Below are positions 40,935 to 49,356 of a DNA stretch of 64,000 bases, one piece after another. This DNA comes from Streptomyces sp. CB02414 (GTDB lineage: Bacteria; Actinomycetota; Actinomycetes; Streptomycetales; Streptomycetaceae). The number at the start of each line of letters is the position of its first letter. Position 1 is the first letter of the stretch. The DNA lies in NCBI RefSeq assembly GCF_001905385.1, contig NZ_LIPF01000009.1:1-64000 (forward strand). Direction: 5' to 3'. A program made the position numbers and the translations under genes. The notes under the pieces were generated by a model. The model was not told the DNA's origin. It made no database searches and was given only the letters and a program-made list of their open reading frames with translations.

Positions 40935-42058
40935 GCCGCCAGCACCGCCTTCCGGGTGGCGAGGACGTCCGTGTAGTGCCCGATCAGCCGGTCGCCGACG
41001 GCCGCCCAGGTGCGGCCCTCGACGGCCGCCCGCCCGGCGGCGCCGTACGCGGCCCGCAGCGCGGGGTCGGCGGCCAGCGACCACACCGCGTCCCGTACGG
41101 CGGCGGCGTCGCGCGGCGGCACCAGCAGACCGGTGCGCCCGTGGGCGACGAGGTCCAGGGGGCCGCCCGCGGCGGGCGCGACGACGGGAACGCCGCTCGC
41201 CATGGCCTCCTGCACGGTCTGGCAGAACGTCTCGAAGGGACCGGTGTGCGTGAAGACGTCGAGGGAGGCGAAGACCCGGGCGAGTTCGTCGCCGGTGCGG
41301 CGGCCGAGGAAGACCGCGCCCGGCAGCGCCTGCTCCAGGCCGGGGCGGCTGGGCCCGTCCCCGACGACCACCACCCGTACGCCGTCCAGCCCGCAGACCC
41401 CGGACAGCAGCTCCACCTGCTTCTCCGGCGCGAGCCGCCCGACGTAGCCGACGAGCAGCTCGCCGTTCGGGGCGAGTTCGCGGCGCAGCGCCTCGTCGCG
41501 CCGGTCGGGCCGGAAGCGGGCGGTGTCCACTCCCCGCGGCCACAGGCTGACCCGGGGCACGCCGTGCGCCCTCAGGTCGCGCAGGGCCGCGCCGGACGGG
41601 GCGAGGGTGAGGTCGGCGGCGGAGTGCACGGAGCGGATGCGCCGCCAGGCCGCCGCCTCGCCCGCTCCCATGTACGTACGGGCGTAGCCGGCCAGGTCGG
41701 TCTGGTAGACGGCCACCGCGGGGACGCTGAGGCGGGCGGCGGCGGCCATGCCCCGTACGCCGAGGACGAACGGGCTGGCCAGGTGGACGAGGTCGGCACG
41801 ATGTTCGGCGATCGCCGCGGCCACGCGCCGGCTGGGGAGGGCGACGCGGACCTGGGGGTAGCCGGGGAGCGGGAGGGAGGGGATCCGGACGAGGGGGCAC
41901 GGTGCGGAGGTGTCCGCGTCGTTGCCGGGGGCGGTGGCCGGAGCGACGACCACGCAGTCGTGACCGCGGTCGACGAGGTGCCGGGCGGTCTGGAGCGTGC
42001 AGTGGGCCACGCCGTTCACATCGGGGGGAAAGGATTCGGTCACGATGACGACACGCAT
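40931..42058 (-). CDS. family 4 glycosyltransferase (PimB/MgtA-like mannosyltransferase type)
   Basis: 375 residues, GT-B fold. TESFPPDVNGVAHCTL at the N terminus is the hallmark of the subgroup that includes GDP-mannose-dependent PimB/MgtA-type enzymes of actinobacteria. SPFVLGVRG, GVDTARFRP, YVGRLAPEKQVELL and GPFETFCQTVQEAMASGVPVV (E-x7-E) follow. First gene of the operon GT-GT-SGNH. The ATG at 42058 has no strong ribosome binding site. A role in glycolipid or lipoglycan assembly is an inference from the subgroup. Confidence 0.9.
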   Translation of the reverse strand: MRVVIVTESFPPDVNGVAHCTLQTARHLVDRGHDCVVVAPATAPGNDADTSAPCPLVRIPSLPLPGYPQVRVALPSRRVAAAIAEHRADLVHLASPFVLGVRGMAAAARLSVPAVAVYQTDLAGYARTYMGAGEAAAWRRIRSVHSAADLTLAPSGAALRDLRAHGVPRVSLWPRGVDTARFRPDRRDEALRRELAPNGELLVGYVGRLAPEKQVELLSGVCGLDGVRVVVVGDGPSRPGLEQALPGAVFLGRRTGDELARVFASLDVFTHTGPFETFCQTVQEAMASGVPVVAPAAGGPLDLVAHGRTGLLVPPRDAAAVRDAVWSLAADPALRAAYGAAGRAAVEGRTWAAVGDRLIGHYTDVLATRKAVLAA

Positions 42059-42510
42059 ACCCGTGTTGTCGCCGGGCTGGACGTGCTCGCGTCAACGTCG
42101 ATCTTTCCGGGCGAGGAACGTCCCATGAGCGTTGCCCGCCCACCCGGGCGGGTCAGTCCGCGGCCACGCCCGGCGTACCGGCGGGCCATCCGTCGTTCAC
42201 GCGGCGGGGCTGCCGCCCGGCGATTCGGGGCCCTGCCTCGCCTACGCGGCACGCCCCGGCGGCGGCACGGACGTACGGGCCCCACCCGCGACCGGACGGC
42301 CGCGGGCACCGTCCCACAGGCTGGAGCGCCGGCACGAACGCCACCTCCTCGGCCGGCGCACGTGCCCCTGGGGCCTGTCCGGCGGATCAGGTCGGACCAC
42401 CCAGCCCTCGGACCCGCTCAGCCTTCCCGGACCGCCCGCGTCTCCGCACCCTGCTCAAGTCCTCCCGGACCGTCCAGGCCTCCGCGCCTGCTCAGCCCGC
42501 GCCGGCCCGC
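42059..42510. other. intergenic region between the GT operon and the HEAT-repeat gene
   Basis: 452 bases. Should contain the promoter of the glycosyltransferase operon near its right-hand start at 42058; no clear boxes seen. Near 42425-42497 there are two diverged direct copies of about 38 bases sharing TCCCGGACCG and CCTGCTCA. Frames through it lack start signals and codon bias. Confidence 0.4.
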
Positions 42511-43929
42511 TCACATCGCGGGCGCGTCCGGGCCGAAGCGGCTGCGTACGGCCGTCTGGACCTCGTCCTCCTCGGCCGGATCGGCGGCCAGCCTGCGCAG
42601 GCGTTCGACGACGCGGTTGTCGCCGGTCTCGGCGTGGCGGGCGGCGAGTTCGCGGGTGGTCTCCTCGCAGTCCCACAGGCATTCGATGGCGAAGCCGGCG
42701 GCGAAGGAGGGATCGGTGGCCGCCAGCGCCCGGGCGGCACGGCCGCGCAGGTGGGAGGAGGCGGTCTCGCGGTAGATGTGGCGCAGCACGGGGGCGGCGC
42801 AGGCGATGCCGAGCCGGCCGGTGCCGTCGACGAGGGTCCACAAGGTCGGCGCGTCGGGACCCTCACCGCGGATCGCCTCCCGCAGGGCGGCGAGGACGAG
42901 GTCGCGGTCCTGCGCTCCGCCCCGGCAGGCCAGTACGCGCCCGGCGGCGGCGCCGAGGGCGTCGGGCCGGTGGACCCAGCTGCGGGCACGGTCGACGGCG
43001 GCGAGGCCGCGCATGCGCTCGAAGGAGGACACCGCTGCCTCCATGACCGGTGTCGAACCGTTGGCCATGGCGCCCTCGATCAGGCCGAGGGCGTCCGGAT
43101 CGTCGCCGTCGGCGAGGTAGCGCAGGGCCGTGCAGCGGGCGCCCTCGCCGCCGGACCGGGCGGCCTCGACGATCTCGGACCGGTCCTCGGGGCCGGCGAC
43201 GGCCGCGAGGCACCGGGCGGCCGGCACGTGGAGCGCGGCGCCGCGCTCCACGCCCTGGTCGGCCCAGTCGAACACGGCCCGCACGCTCCACTCCGGGCGC
43301 GGCCCGGTGGAGTTCAGCTGCCGCTGCCATCGGTCGAAACAGCCGCGCTCCTGGGCGGCGCGCACCCGCGTGGCGATCGATTCGCGCGGATCGTCGGCCC
43401 ACAGACGCCAAGGCCGTGGTTCGAAGGCGTCACGGACGGCGACGGCCAGCTCGGCCTCGCCCTCCGCGTCACGGGGGAAGCGGGCGAGGACGGGCGCGGC
43501 GAGGGACCGCAGGCCGGCGTCGTCGTCGCGCAGCGCCAGCTCGTCCAGGGCCCACGCCCAGTTCACGCCGTGGGCGGCGTACCTGCGCAGCAGCTGGAGC
43601 GCGTCCAGCCTGCCGTACGAGGCGAGGTGGCCGAGGACCGCGAGGGCCAGGCCGGTGCGTGACTCGTCGGAGTCCAGGACGTCCTCGGGGTCGAAGAGGT
43701 GGGCCTCGATGGCGTCCAGCTCGCCGCCGAGGTCGAGGTACAGGCGGGCGTAGTAGAGGGAGCGGTTCTCGACCTGCCAGTCGTGGCGGGGGTCGTGGAG
43801 CACACAGTGGTTCAGTGCCGCGAGCGCTTCGGCGCGCGGAGCGGTGAGCGCATGCAGCGTGCCGTCGCCGCGACCCCGCTGAAGCAGGCCGAGCAGCGTA
43901 CCGCTGGGCGCTATGACCGGATCGAACAT
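42511..43929 (-). CDS. HEAT-repeat-like helical repeat protein
   Basis: 472 residues, no signal or membrane segment. Nearly the whole protein is made of paired helices of 30-40 residues with Ala/Leu/Arg-rich faces (GLALAVLGHLASYGRLDALQ, AARCLAAVAGPEDRSEIVEA, CTALRYLADGDDPDALGLIE, LRGRAARALAATDPSFAAGF), typical of HEAT or PBS-lyase-type repeats used for protein binding. ATG 43929 is preferred since TGAGG precedes it by nine bases; a GTG at 43944 has no site. No partner is evident in the neighbourhood. Confidence 0.75.
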   Translation of the reverse strand: MFDPVIAPSGTLLGLLQRGRGDGTLHALTAPRAEALAALNHCVLHDPRHDWQVENRSLYYARLYLDLGGELDAIEAHLFDPEDVLDSDESRTGLALAVLGHLASYGRLDALQLLRRYAAHGVNWAWALDELALRDDDAGLRSLAAPVLARFPRDAEGEAELAVAVRDAFEPRPWRLWADDPRESIATRVRAAQERGCFDRWQRQLNSTGPRPEWSVRAVFDWADQGVERGAALHVPAARCLAAVAGPEDRSEIVEAARSGGEGARCTALRYLADGDDPDALGLIEGAMANGSTPVMEAAVSSFERMRGLAAVDRARSWVHRPDALGAAAGRVLACRGGAQDRDLVLAALREAIRGEGPDAPTLWTLVDGTGRLGIACAAPVLRHIYRETASSHLRGRAARALAATDPSFAAGFAIECLWDCEETTRELAARHAETGDNRVVERLRRLAADPAEEDEVQTAVRSRFGPDAPAM

Positions 43930-44263
43930 GGGAAACAGCCTCACATCAAGCGTCGACGCAACCGGGGAGCACGCGTTACCTGGCCGTGCGCCAACACGTC
44001 GAAACGCCCGCCGTCTCTTGCTTGCTGAAGACCATGTTCCTCTGCCTCTCGTCGGTGGCCCTTGCGGGCCGTGTCACGGCCCGCGCGGTGCGGCAACATC
44101 TGCCCAGCCATCACGTCCGTGAACCACGTCGTCATGATGGCCCGGCGGTCACATCTGCCGCGACCGAAATTTCGGCGGCCCGGTACCGCCTCCCCCGTTT
44201 TTTGTGTTTCGCCTGGTCAGAATGGGCGGAGCGAGCCCGGATCAGGTCCGGCCCCGCGTCCGG
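43930..44263. other. intergenic region upstream of the HEAT-repeat gene
   Basis: 334 bases between two minus-strand genes. It contains a perfect 12-base palindrome CCGAAATTTCGG at 44164-44175, which is unusually AT-rich for this genome and could be an operator, and a T-run (GTTTTTTGTGTTT) at about 44198-44210. No gene-like frame. Confidence 0.45.
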
Positions 44264-44656
44264 TCACTGGGCGCCGAACAGCTCCAGGAGCTCCGTCCGG
44301 GCGAACATCCGCGCCGTGTCCACGGCCGACGGGGTACCGGCGGAAGGGTCCGCGCCGGCCTCCAGGAGCGCCTTGGTCACTTCCGTCTCACCCTTGAAGG
44401 CGGCCCCGGCGAGCGGCGTCTGACCCCGGTCGTTGACGCGGTCGGCCTCGGCGCCACGCGCCAGCAGGGCGCGCACCGCGTCGGCGTGGCCGTGGTAGGC
44501 GGCGAGCATGACGAGGGAGTCGCCGCGGTCGTTGGTCAGATTGGCGGGGACACCGGCGTCCACGTAAGCGACCAGTTCCTCGGTCCGGCCCTGCCGGGCC
44601 AGGTCGAAGATCTTGGTCGCCAGCTCCACGACCTCGGGGTCGGGGGCTTCACTCAT
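44264..44656 (-). CDS. small ankyrin-repeat protein
   Basis: 130 residues made almost entirely of ankyrin repeats: NDRGDSLVMLAAYHGHADAV, then ALLARGAEADRVNDRG, TPLAGAAFKGETEVTKALL and EAGADPSAGTPSAVDTARMF. About three full repeats with caps. Cytoplasmic protein-binding module with no enzymatic part. The ATG at 44656 has GAGAGG upstream; a GTG four codons earlier is possible. It lies next to, but opposite in direction from, smeA-sffA. Related short ankyrin genes are common in Streptomyces and their roles are mostly unknown. Confidence 0.88.
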   Translation of the reverse strand: MSEAPDPEVVELATKIFDLARQGRTEELVAYVDAGVPANLTNDRGDSLVMLAAYHGHADAVRALLARGAEADRVNDRGQTPLAGAAFKGETEVTKALLEAGADPSAGTPSAVDTARMFARTELLELFGAQ

Positions 44657-44977
44657 CGGCCGGACCACCTCTCACTACGAACGCCGCACCGTGCGGACGT
44701 CGGGGGACTGCGGGTGCGCACGGCCGCGAGCGGTGCGGCCGTGCGAGTGAATCGCCAGGGTACTGGCTGGCACGGCACGTGAGCCGAAGTGCCGGGGGGT
44801 AAAGATCGGCAAGGACCCGGCCGCGCGCAACAGCACTGCTCATCCGGCCCAGCCACACCTACCCCACTCGGGGCAACTTCGCCGAATTTCCCCCATTTGC
44901 ACCTTTTATCGTACGGATACATCCTGTGAGCCTGGAAGTACTCATGGTGACTGTCCCCGCGAACCAGGAGAACTCAC
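44657..44977. other. divergent intergenic region upstream of smeA
   Basis: 321 bases. The last 100 before smeA are notably AT-rich for this genome (AATTTCCCCCATTTGC, CTTTTATCGTACGGATAC at about 44884-44923), the likely promoter area. TTGCAC at about 44897 could be a -35, but spacing to TACATC is short (15). No WhiG-type promoter consensus seen. Confidence 0.45.
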
Positions 44978-45172
44978 ATGATCCTCTCGATCTCAGGCGT
45001 GGTCCTGCTCGGCATCGTCGTCTTCATCTTCTTCCGCAAGGACGGCCTCAAGGCCTCGCACGCGCTGGTCGCGGTCCTGTTCGGGTTCTACCTCGCGTCC
45101 ACGGCGATCGCCCCGAGCATCAAGGCGGGCGGCGAGAGCCTGGCGGGCCTCCTCGGCGGCATCAAGTTCTGA
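44978..45172 (+). CDS. smeA: SmeA, small membrane protein of sporulation septa
   Basis: 64 residues with two hydrophobic helices (MILSISGVVLLGIVVFIFF, then ALVAVLFGFYLASTAIA) joined by a short basic loop, and a Gly-rich tail ending GGIKF. Size, sequence style and the immediately following FtsK/SpoIIIE-like gene match smeA-sffA of S. coelicolor. There SmeA localises to sporulation septa and targets SffA, and mutants have septation and chromosome-segregation defects in spores. ATG 44978 follows AGGAG. sffA starts 52 bases later in the same direction. Confidence 0.9.
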   Translation: MILSISGVVLLGIVVFIFFRKDGLKASHALVAVLFGFYLASTAIAPSIKAGGESLAGLLGGIKF

Positions 45173-45224
45173 CGTCCCCCCGACCCGCCCGACATCCGCA
45201 CGTACGCACTCCCAGGAGGCAGCA

Positions 45225-46970
45225 GTGGCCCGGCGGCCCCTCCCCCGCATTCTGAGCAACGGCGGCGCACAGCTCGCCCGGAGCCGGGAGCTGGCCCGGA
45301 CGGCGGCCGACAGCGCCACCGACGTCCTCCAGCCGCTGATCACGATCGGCCGCGGTCTGCGCCGGCTGGCCGCGGCCGCGCGGCGCAGGTGGACCGAGAC
45401 CCCCAAGGACCGGCGCGGTGCGCTGCTGTTCCTGGCGGCCTCGGTGGTCCTGGTCGTGGCGCTCATGCCGTACGGTCCGCTGCTCGCCGTCATCGTCCTG
45501 ATGGCGGCGGCAGCCTGGCAGGGCAGGGACCGCACCCCGCCGGCACCACAGGGCCCGGACGAATCCCAGTCCCAGCGCCTGCGGTCGCTGTACGAGGCGC
45601 TGGTCCCGTACTTCTCCCTCGCCGAGGATCCCGACCCCCTGTACGCCCACGGCGGCACGTGGGAGAAGGCCTTCCCGGCGTACGACTTCGACGACGGCGG
45701 CCGTTTCGCCCACCTGGTGATCCGTTATCCCGCGTACTTCACCGACGGGGAGGCGGACGCCCGGGCCCGCATCGAGCACCTGCTCACCGCCAAGGCGGGC
45801 CGGGGCCGGGAGTACCACTTCACCTGGAACGAGGAGGCCAACCACCTCACCGTCGACGTGCTCGCGGCGCTGCCCACCGACCTCGCCGCCCAGCGCTTCG
45901 TGACGGCGCCCGGTGAGACCGTCCTCGGCTTCACCGACCCGACCCGGGTCCAGCGCACCCTCCCGCTCACCCACGGCGAGGAGCGGCGGGACGTGCCGCC
46001 GGTCGTCTGGCGCACCGGCATCCGCTCCACCGAGCCGCACCTGCTGGTCCTCGGGCAGCCGGGCACCGGCACGTCCACGCTGCTGCGCTCGGTCGCCCTG
46101 CAGGCCCTGCACCACGGCGACCTGCTGATCGTCGACGGCGGCGGCACCGGCGAGTACGCCTGCCTGGTCGGCCGGGACGGCGTGCTGGCCGTCGAGTGCG
46201 GGCTCACCGGGGCACTGACCAGTCTGGAGTGGGCCGCCGCCGAGACGGAGCGGCGGCTGATCGCCGTCAACCGGGCCCGGCAGGAGGGCGAAGTCCCGCC
46301 CGACGACACCAGGCGGCCCCTGTGGGTCTTCCTGGACCGGCCCGGCGCCTTCTCCCACCTGGCCGCCGCGGAAGGCCGCAGGGACCCGCAGTCCCTGCTC
46401 CAGGTTCCGCTGCGGCACGGCCGTGCCGCGAACGTGACGGTGGTCGTCGCCGACCAGCTGGACGCCCTGGACGGCCTCAGCGACGCCGTACGGCAGCACA
46501 CGCGCGCGCGTGTCGTCCTCGGCCCGGCCACGGCCGACGAGCTGACGGCCGTGCTCGGGGCTCCCCCGCACACCACCCCCGTCGAGCAGGTCCCCCCGGG
46601 CCGTGGGTACGCCCGCCTGGGCATGGGCCCGGTGCACCGCCTCCAGGTCCCGGCCACCCCGGACCCGTACGACGACGCGACCAGCGAAGCCCACCGCCGG
46701 GCGGTACTGGACCTGCTTCCGCCGCGCACGACACCGGCGGACGGGGAACGGGCCCCGGTGCCGGTGGAGGCGGAGGCGGAGCTGGAGCTGGAGCTGGAGA
46801 GGAAGATCTCCACCGAGAAGAAGGACGAGCCGGAGCCGGAGTCACGCGAGGTGGAGGCCGAGCCGGCAACGGTGGCCGGGGAGGCGGCGCCGCAGGAGAT
46901 GGCCGCGGCGGCGGAACCGGCCCCCAAGGAAACGGTCGCCGCCAAGGCGGTCGCGGCGGAGACCACCTGA
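45225..46970 (+). CDS. sffA: SffA, SpoIIIE/FtsK-like protein of sporulation septa
   Basis: 581 residues. Two transmembrane helices (about 66-82 and 85-105) are followed by a cytoplasmic domain with the FtsK/SpoIIIE layout and an acidic, Glu/Ala/Pro-rich tail after about 510. The P-loop is LGQPGTGTSTLLRS (277-285): the position of the invariant Walker A lysine is Thr283 (codon ACG, 46071-46073). The likely Walker B is LWVFLDRPGAF, Asp followed by Arg rather than Glu. So ATP hydrolysis may be lost or unusual. No gamma/KOPS-reading domain is seen. GTG 45225 follows AGGAGG. Confidence 0.9.
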   Translation: MARRPLPRILSNGGAQLARSRELARTAADSATDVLQPLITIGRGLRRLAAAARRRWTETPKDRRGALLFLAASVVLVVALMPYGPLLAVIVLMAAAAWQGRDRTPPAPQGPDESQSQRLRSLYEALVPYFSLAEDPDPLYAHGGTWEKAFPAYDFDDGGRFAHLVIRYPAYFTDGEADARARIEHLLTAKAGRGREYHFTWNEEANHLTVDVLAALPTDLAAQRFVTAPGETVLGFTDPTRVQRTLPLTHGEERRDVPPVVWRTGIRSTEPHLLVLGQPGTGTSTLLRSVALQALHHGDLLIVDGGGTGEYACLVGRDGVLAVECGLTGALTSLEWAAAETERRLIAVNRARQEGEVPPDDTRRPLWVFLDRPGAFSHLAAAEGRRDPQSLLQVPLRHGRAANVTVVVADQLDALDGLSDAVRQHTRARVVLGPATADELTAVLGAPPHTTPVEQVPPGRGYARLGMGPVHRLQVPATPDPYDDATSEAHRRAVLDLLPPRTTPADGERAPVPVEAEAELELELERKISTEKKDEPEPESREVEAEPATVAGEAAPQEMAAAAEPAPKETVAAKAVAAETT

Positions 46971-47089
46971 CACTCCACCGGCGAGGAGCGTCGGCCTCCC
47001 GTGCGGAACAGCCGCGCGGGAGCTGACCGGAGGACTCGCCTCCCCGTCGCCCGCCCGCCCTCTCGCCCGGCCCCCGCGTGCTGCATGCG

Positions 47090-48589
47090 CTACGCCACGA
47101 ACGTCCGCGGCGGCTCGCCGCCCCCGACACCCCCGTTCTCCACCAGCCGGGCCGCGGCGGCCAGCCGTACCGCCGCCTCTTCGGCCACCGCGCCGCCGAC
47201 GGTGAACGGCAGCCGGACGTACCCCTCGAAGGCCCCGTCGACGCCGAACCGCGGCCCGGAAGGGACCCGCACCCCGACCCGCTCCCCCGCCTCGGCGAGA
47301 CGCGAACCCGACAGACCGCCGGTCCGCACCCACAGGGTGAGGCCCCCGCGCGGTACCTCGAATTCCCAGTCGGGCAGCTCGCGGCGTACGGCGGCCACCA
47401 GCTCGTCCCGGTTCTGCCGGGCCTGCTCGCGCCGTACCCGGACGGCCTGCTCCCAGCCGCCGGTGCTGAAGAGCCAGTTCACGCCCAGCTGCTCCAGCAC
47501 GGGCGTGCCCAGGTCGGCGTACGCCCGCGCGGCGACCAGACTGCGGATGACGTCGGGCGCGGCGCGGACCCAGCCGATGCGCATGCCGGCCCAGAAGGCC
47601 TTGCTGGCGGAGCCGACGGTGACGACCGTGGAACCGGCCGGGTCGAAGGCGCACACCGGGCGCGGCATCTCGACGTCGTCGTCCAGCCACAGCTCGCTCA
47701 TCGTCTCGTCGGCCACGAGTACCGTCCCCGCCGAGCGGGCCGCGTCCACCAGCCGGCGCCGCTGGTCGTCGTCGGCGAGCGCGCCGGTGGGGTTGTGGAA
47801 GTCGGCGACGACGTAGGCGATGCGGGGCGCGGCGTCGCGCAGCACCTGGCGCCAGCGGTCCACGTCCCAGCCGGTGAGCCCCTCGGCCATCGCGACGGGC
47901 ACCAGCCGGGCCCCGGCCTCGCGCATCAGCTGGAGGATGTTGGCGTACGAGGGCGACTCGACGGCGATGCGCTCGCCCCGTCCGCCGAACAGGTGGCAGA
48001 TGGCGTCGATCGCGCCCATCGCCCCGGTGGTCACCATGATCTGCTCGGGCATGGTCGGGATGCCGCGCGCCGTGTAGCGCTCGGCGACCATCGCGCGCAG
48101 GGCGGGCAGCCCGGCGGGATAGTCGCCGTGAGTGTGCGCGTAAGGGGGAAGTTCCTCCAGGGCTCCCTGCACCGCGCGGGTGAGCCAGGGCTCGGGCGCC
48201 GGGAGCGCCGCGCAGCCCAGGTCGATCATCGAGCCGAGGGCCTCGGGCGGCAGCGGCTCCAGGCCGCGCGCGGGCAGAGGGTTCCCGGCCGGTACCGCCG
48301 TCCAGCTGCCGGCACCGCGGCGGGACTCGAGGAAGCCCTCCGCGCGCAGGGCCTCGTAGGCGGCGGCGACGGTGGTGCGGCTGACGGTCAGGGCCAGGGC
48401 CAGCTCGCGCTCGGCGGGCAGCCGGGCGGCGACCGGTACGCGTCCTTCGAGCACCAGCAGGCGGATGCCGTCGGCGAGCGCCCGGTAGGCGGGCGGTCGG
48501 CGGGTGCCGGGCCCGGCGGGGCGGTCCTGTTGGGAGCCGAGCAGCCGGGCGAGCTGCCCCGCCCCCACGGCCGAAGTCCACTGCGCCAT
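47090..48589 (-). CDS. MocR-type regulator (GntR helix-turn-helix fused to aminotransferase-like domain)
   Basis: 499 residues. The N-terminal winged helix contains LPAERELALALTVSRTTVAAAYEAL. A linker leads to a type-I aminotransferase-like domain with VADFHNPTGAL and the PLP-lysine motif VGSASKAFWAGMRIGW. MocR proteins are PLP-responsive regulators, often of vitamin B6 or amino-compound genes. The gene is divergent from a YczE-like membrane protein, a pairing repeatedly seen for this family, and the ~100-base gap between them should hold the operator. ATG 48589 is chosen; the open frame upstream has no start signal. Confidence 0.93.
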   Translation of the reverse strand: MAQWTSAVGAGQLARLLGSQQDRPAGPGTRRPPAYRALADGIRLLVLEGRVPVAARLPAERELALALTVSRTTVAAAYEALRAEGFLESRRGAGSWTAVPAGNPLPARGLEPLPPEALGSMIDLGCAALPAPEPWLTRAVQGALEELPPYAHTHGDYPAGLPALRAMVAERYTARGIPTMPEQIMVTTGAMGAIDAICHLFGGRGERIAVESPSYANILQLMREAGARLVPVAMAEGLTGWDVDRWRQVLRDAAPRIAYVVADFHNPTGALADDDQRRRLVDAARSAGTVLVADETMSELWLDDDVEMPRPVCAFDPAGSTVVTVGSASKAFWAGMRIGWVRAAPDVIRSLVAARAYADLGTPVLEQLGVNWLFSTGGWEQAVRVRREQARQNRDELVAAVRRELPDWEFEVPRGGLTLWVRTGGLSGSRLAEAGERVGVRVPSGPRFGVDGAFEGYVRLPFTVGGAVAEEAAVRLAAAARLVENGGVGGGEPPRTFVA

Positions 48590-48690
48590 GGAAATCAGTC
48601 CACCTTCCCCGAATTGGCCATGGTTGGCCCTGCCTCTCAAGCCACAGGGTGTCATGCAGCAGGCCACTACCACCACACAGGGGGCACCTC

Positions 48691-49356
48691 TTGTCCAGGC
48701 AGCGATCCGGGCAGCGGCATCTCGCACGGCGACTGACTCAGCTCTACGGCGGCCTGGTGCTGTACGGCGCCAGTTCGGCGCTGCTCGTCAGGTCCGGGCT
48801 CGGACTGGAGCCGTGGAACGTGCTGCACCAGGGCCTCGCCGAGCGCACGGGCCTGTCGATGGGCGTCGTGCTGACCATCGTGGGCGCGTTGGTGCTGCTG
48901 CTGTGGATTCCGCTGCGCCAGCGGCCGGGCCTCGGCACGGTCTCGAACGTGCTGGTGATCGGCGCCGCGATGGACGCGACGCTGGCCGTCGTGCCCGACG
49001 CCCACGGCTGGACGCTGCGGATCGCCGCGATGGTGGCCGGGATCGTCCTGAACGGCGCGGCCACCGGGCTGTACATCGCCGCGCGCTTCGGTCCGGGCCC
49101 GCGCGACGGACTGATGACCGGGCTGAACCGGCGTACGGGGCTGTCGGTGCGCCTGGTGCGCACGGCCGTCGAGATCACCGTGGTGGTGACGGGCTTCGCC
49201 CTCGGCGGCACGGTCGGCGTCGGCACCCTCCTGTACGCCGTGTCGATCGGCCCGCTCGCCCAGGTGTTCCTGCGCGTGTTCGCCGTCCCGGCGGCATCCG
49301 ACGGCAGCACGGTGGTTGCCGCCGGTCAACCCCGGCGCGCGATACTGCGTCGGTGA
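48691..49356 (+). CDS. YczE/YitT-like integral membrane protein
   Basis: 221 residues with about five hydrophobic segments. Marks of the YczE group: LYGGLVLYGASSALLVRSGLG, LEPWNVLHQGLAERTGLSMG and FGPGPRDGLMTGLNRRTG. The proposed start is TTG at 48691, with CAGGGGGC about 6 bases before it; there is an in-frame ATG further upstream without a site. Transport function is suspected in the family but unproven. Probably controlled by the divergent MocR regulator. Its stop overlaps the next gene (GTGA). Confidence 0.85.
   Translation: MSRQRSGQRHLARRLTQLYGGLVLYGASSALLVRSGLGLEPWNVLHQGLAERTGLSMGVVLTIVGALVLLLWIPLRQRPGLGTVSNVLVIGAAMDATLAVVPDAHGWTLRIAAMVAGIVLNGAATGLYIAARFGPGPRDGLMTGLNRRTGLSVRLVRTAVEITVVVTGFALGGTVGVGTLLYAVSIGPLAQVFLRVFAVPAASDGSTVVAAGQPRRAILRR

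Noticed and set aside
44978..46970. smeA-sffA as Spd/Tra genes of an integrated conjugative plasmid
   Set aside because: No integrase, replication or excision genes nearby; the 64-residue protein plus FtsK-like partner fits the chromosomal sporulation pair.
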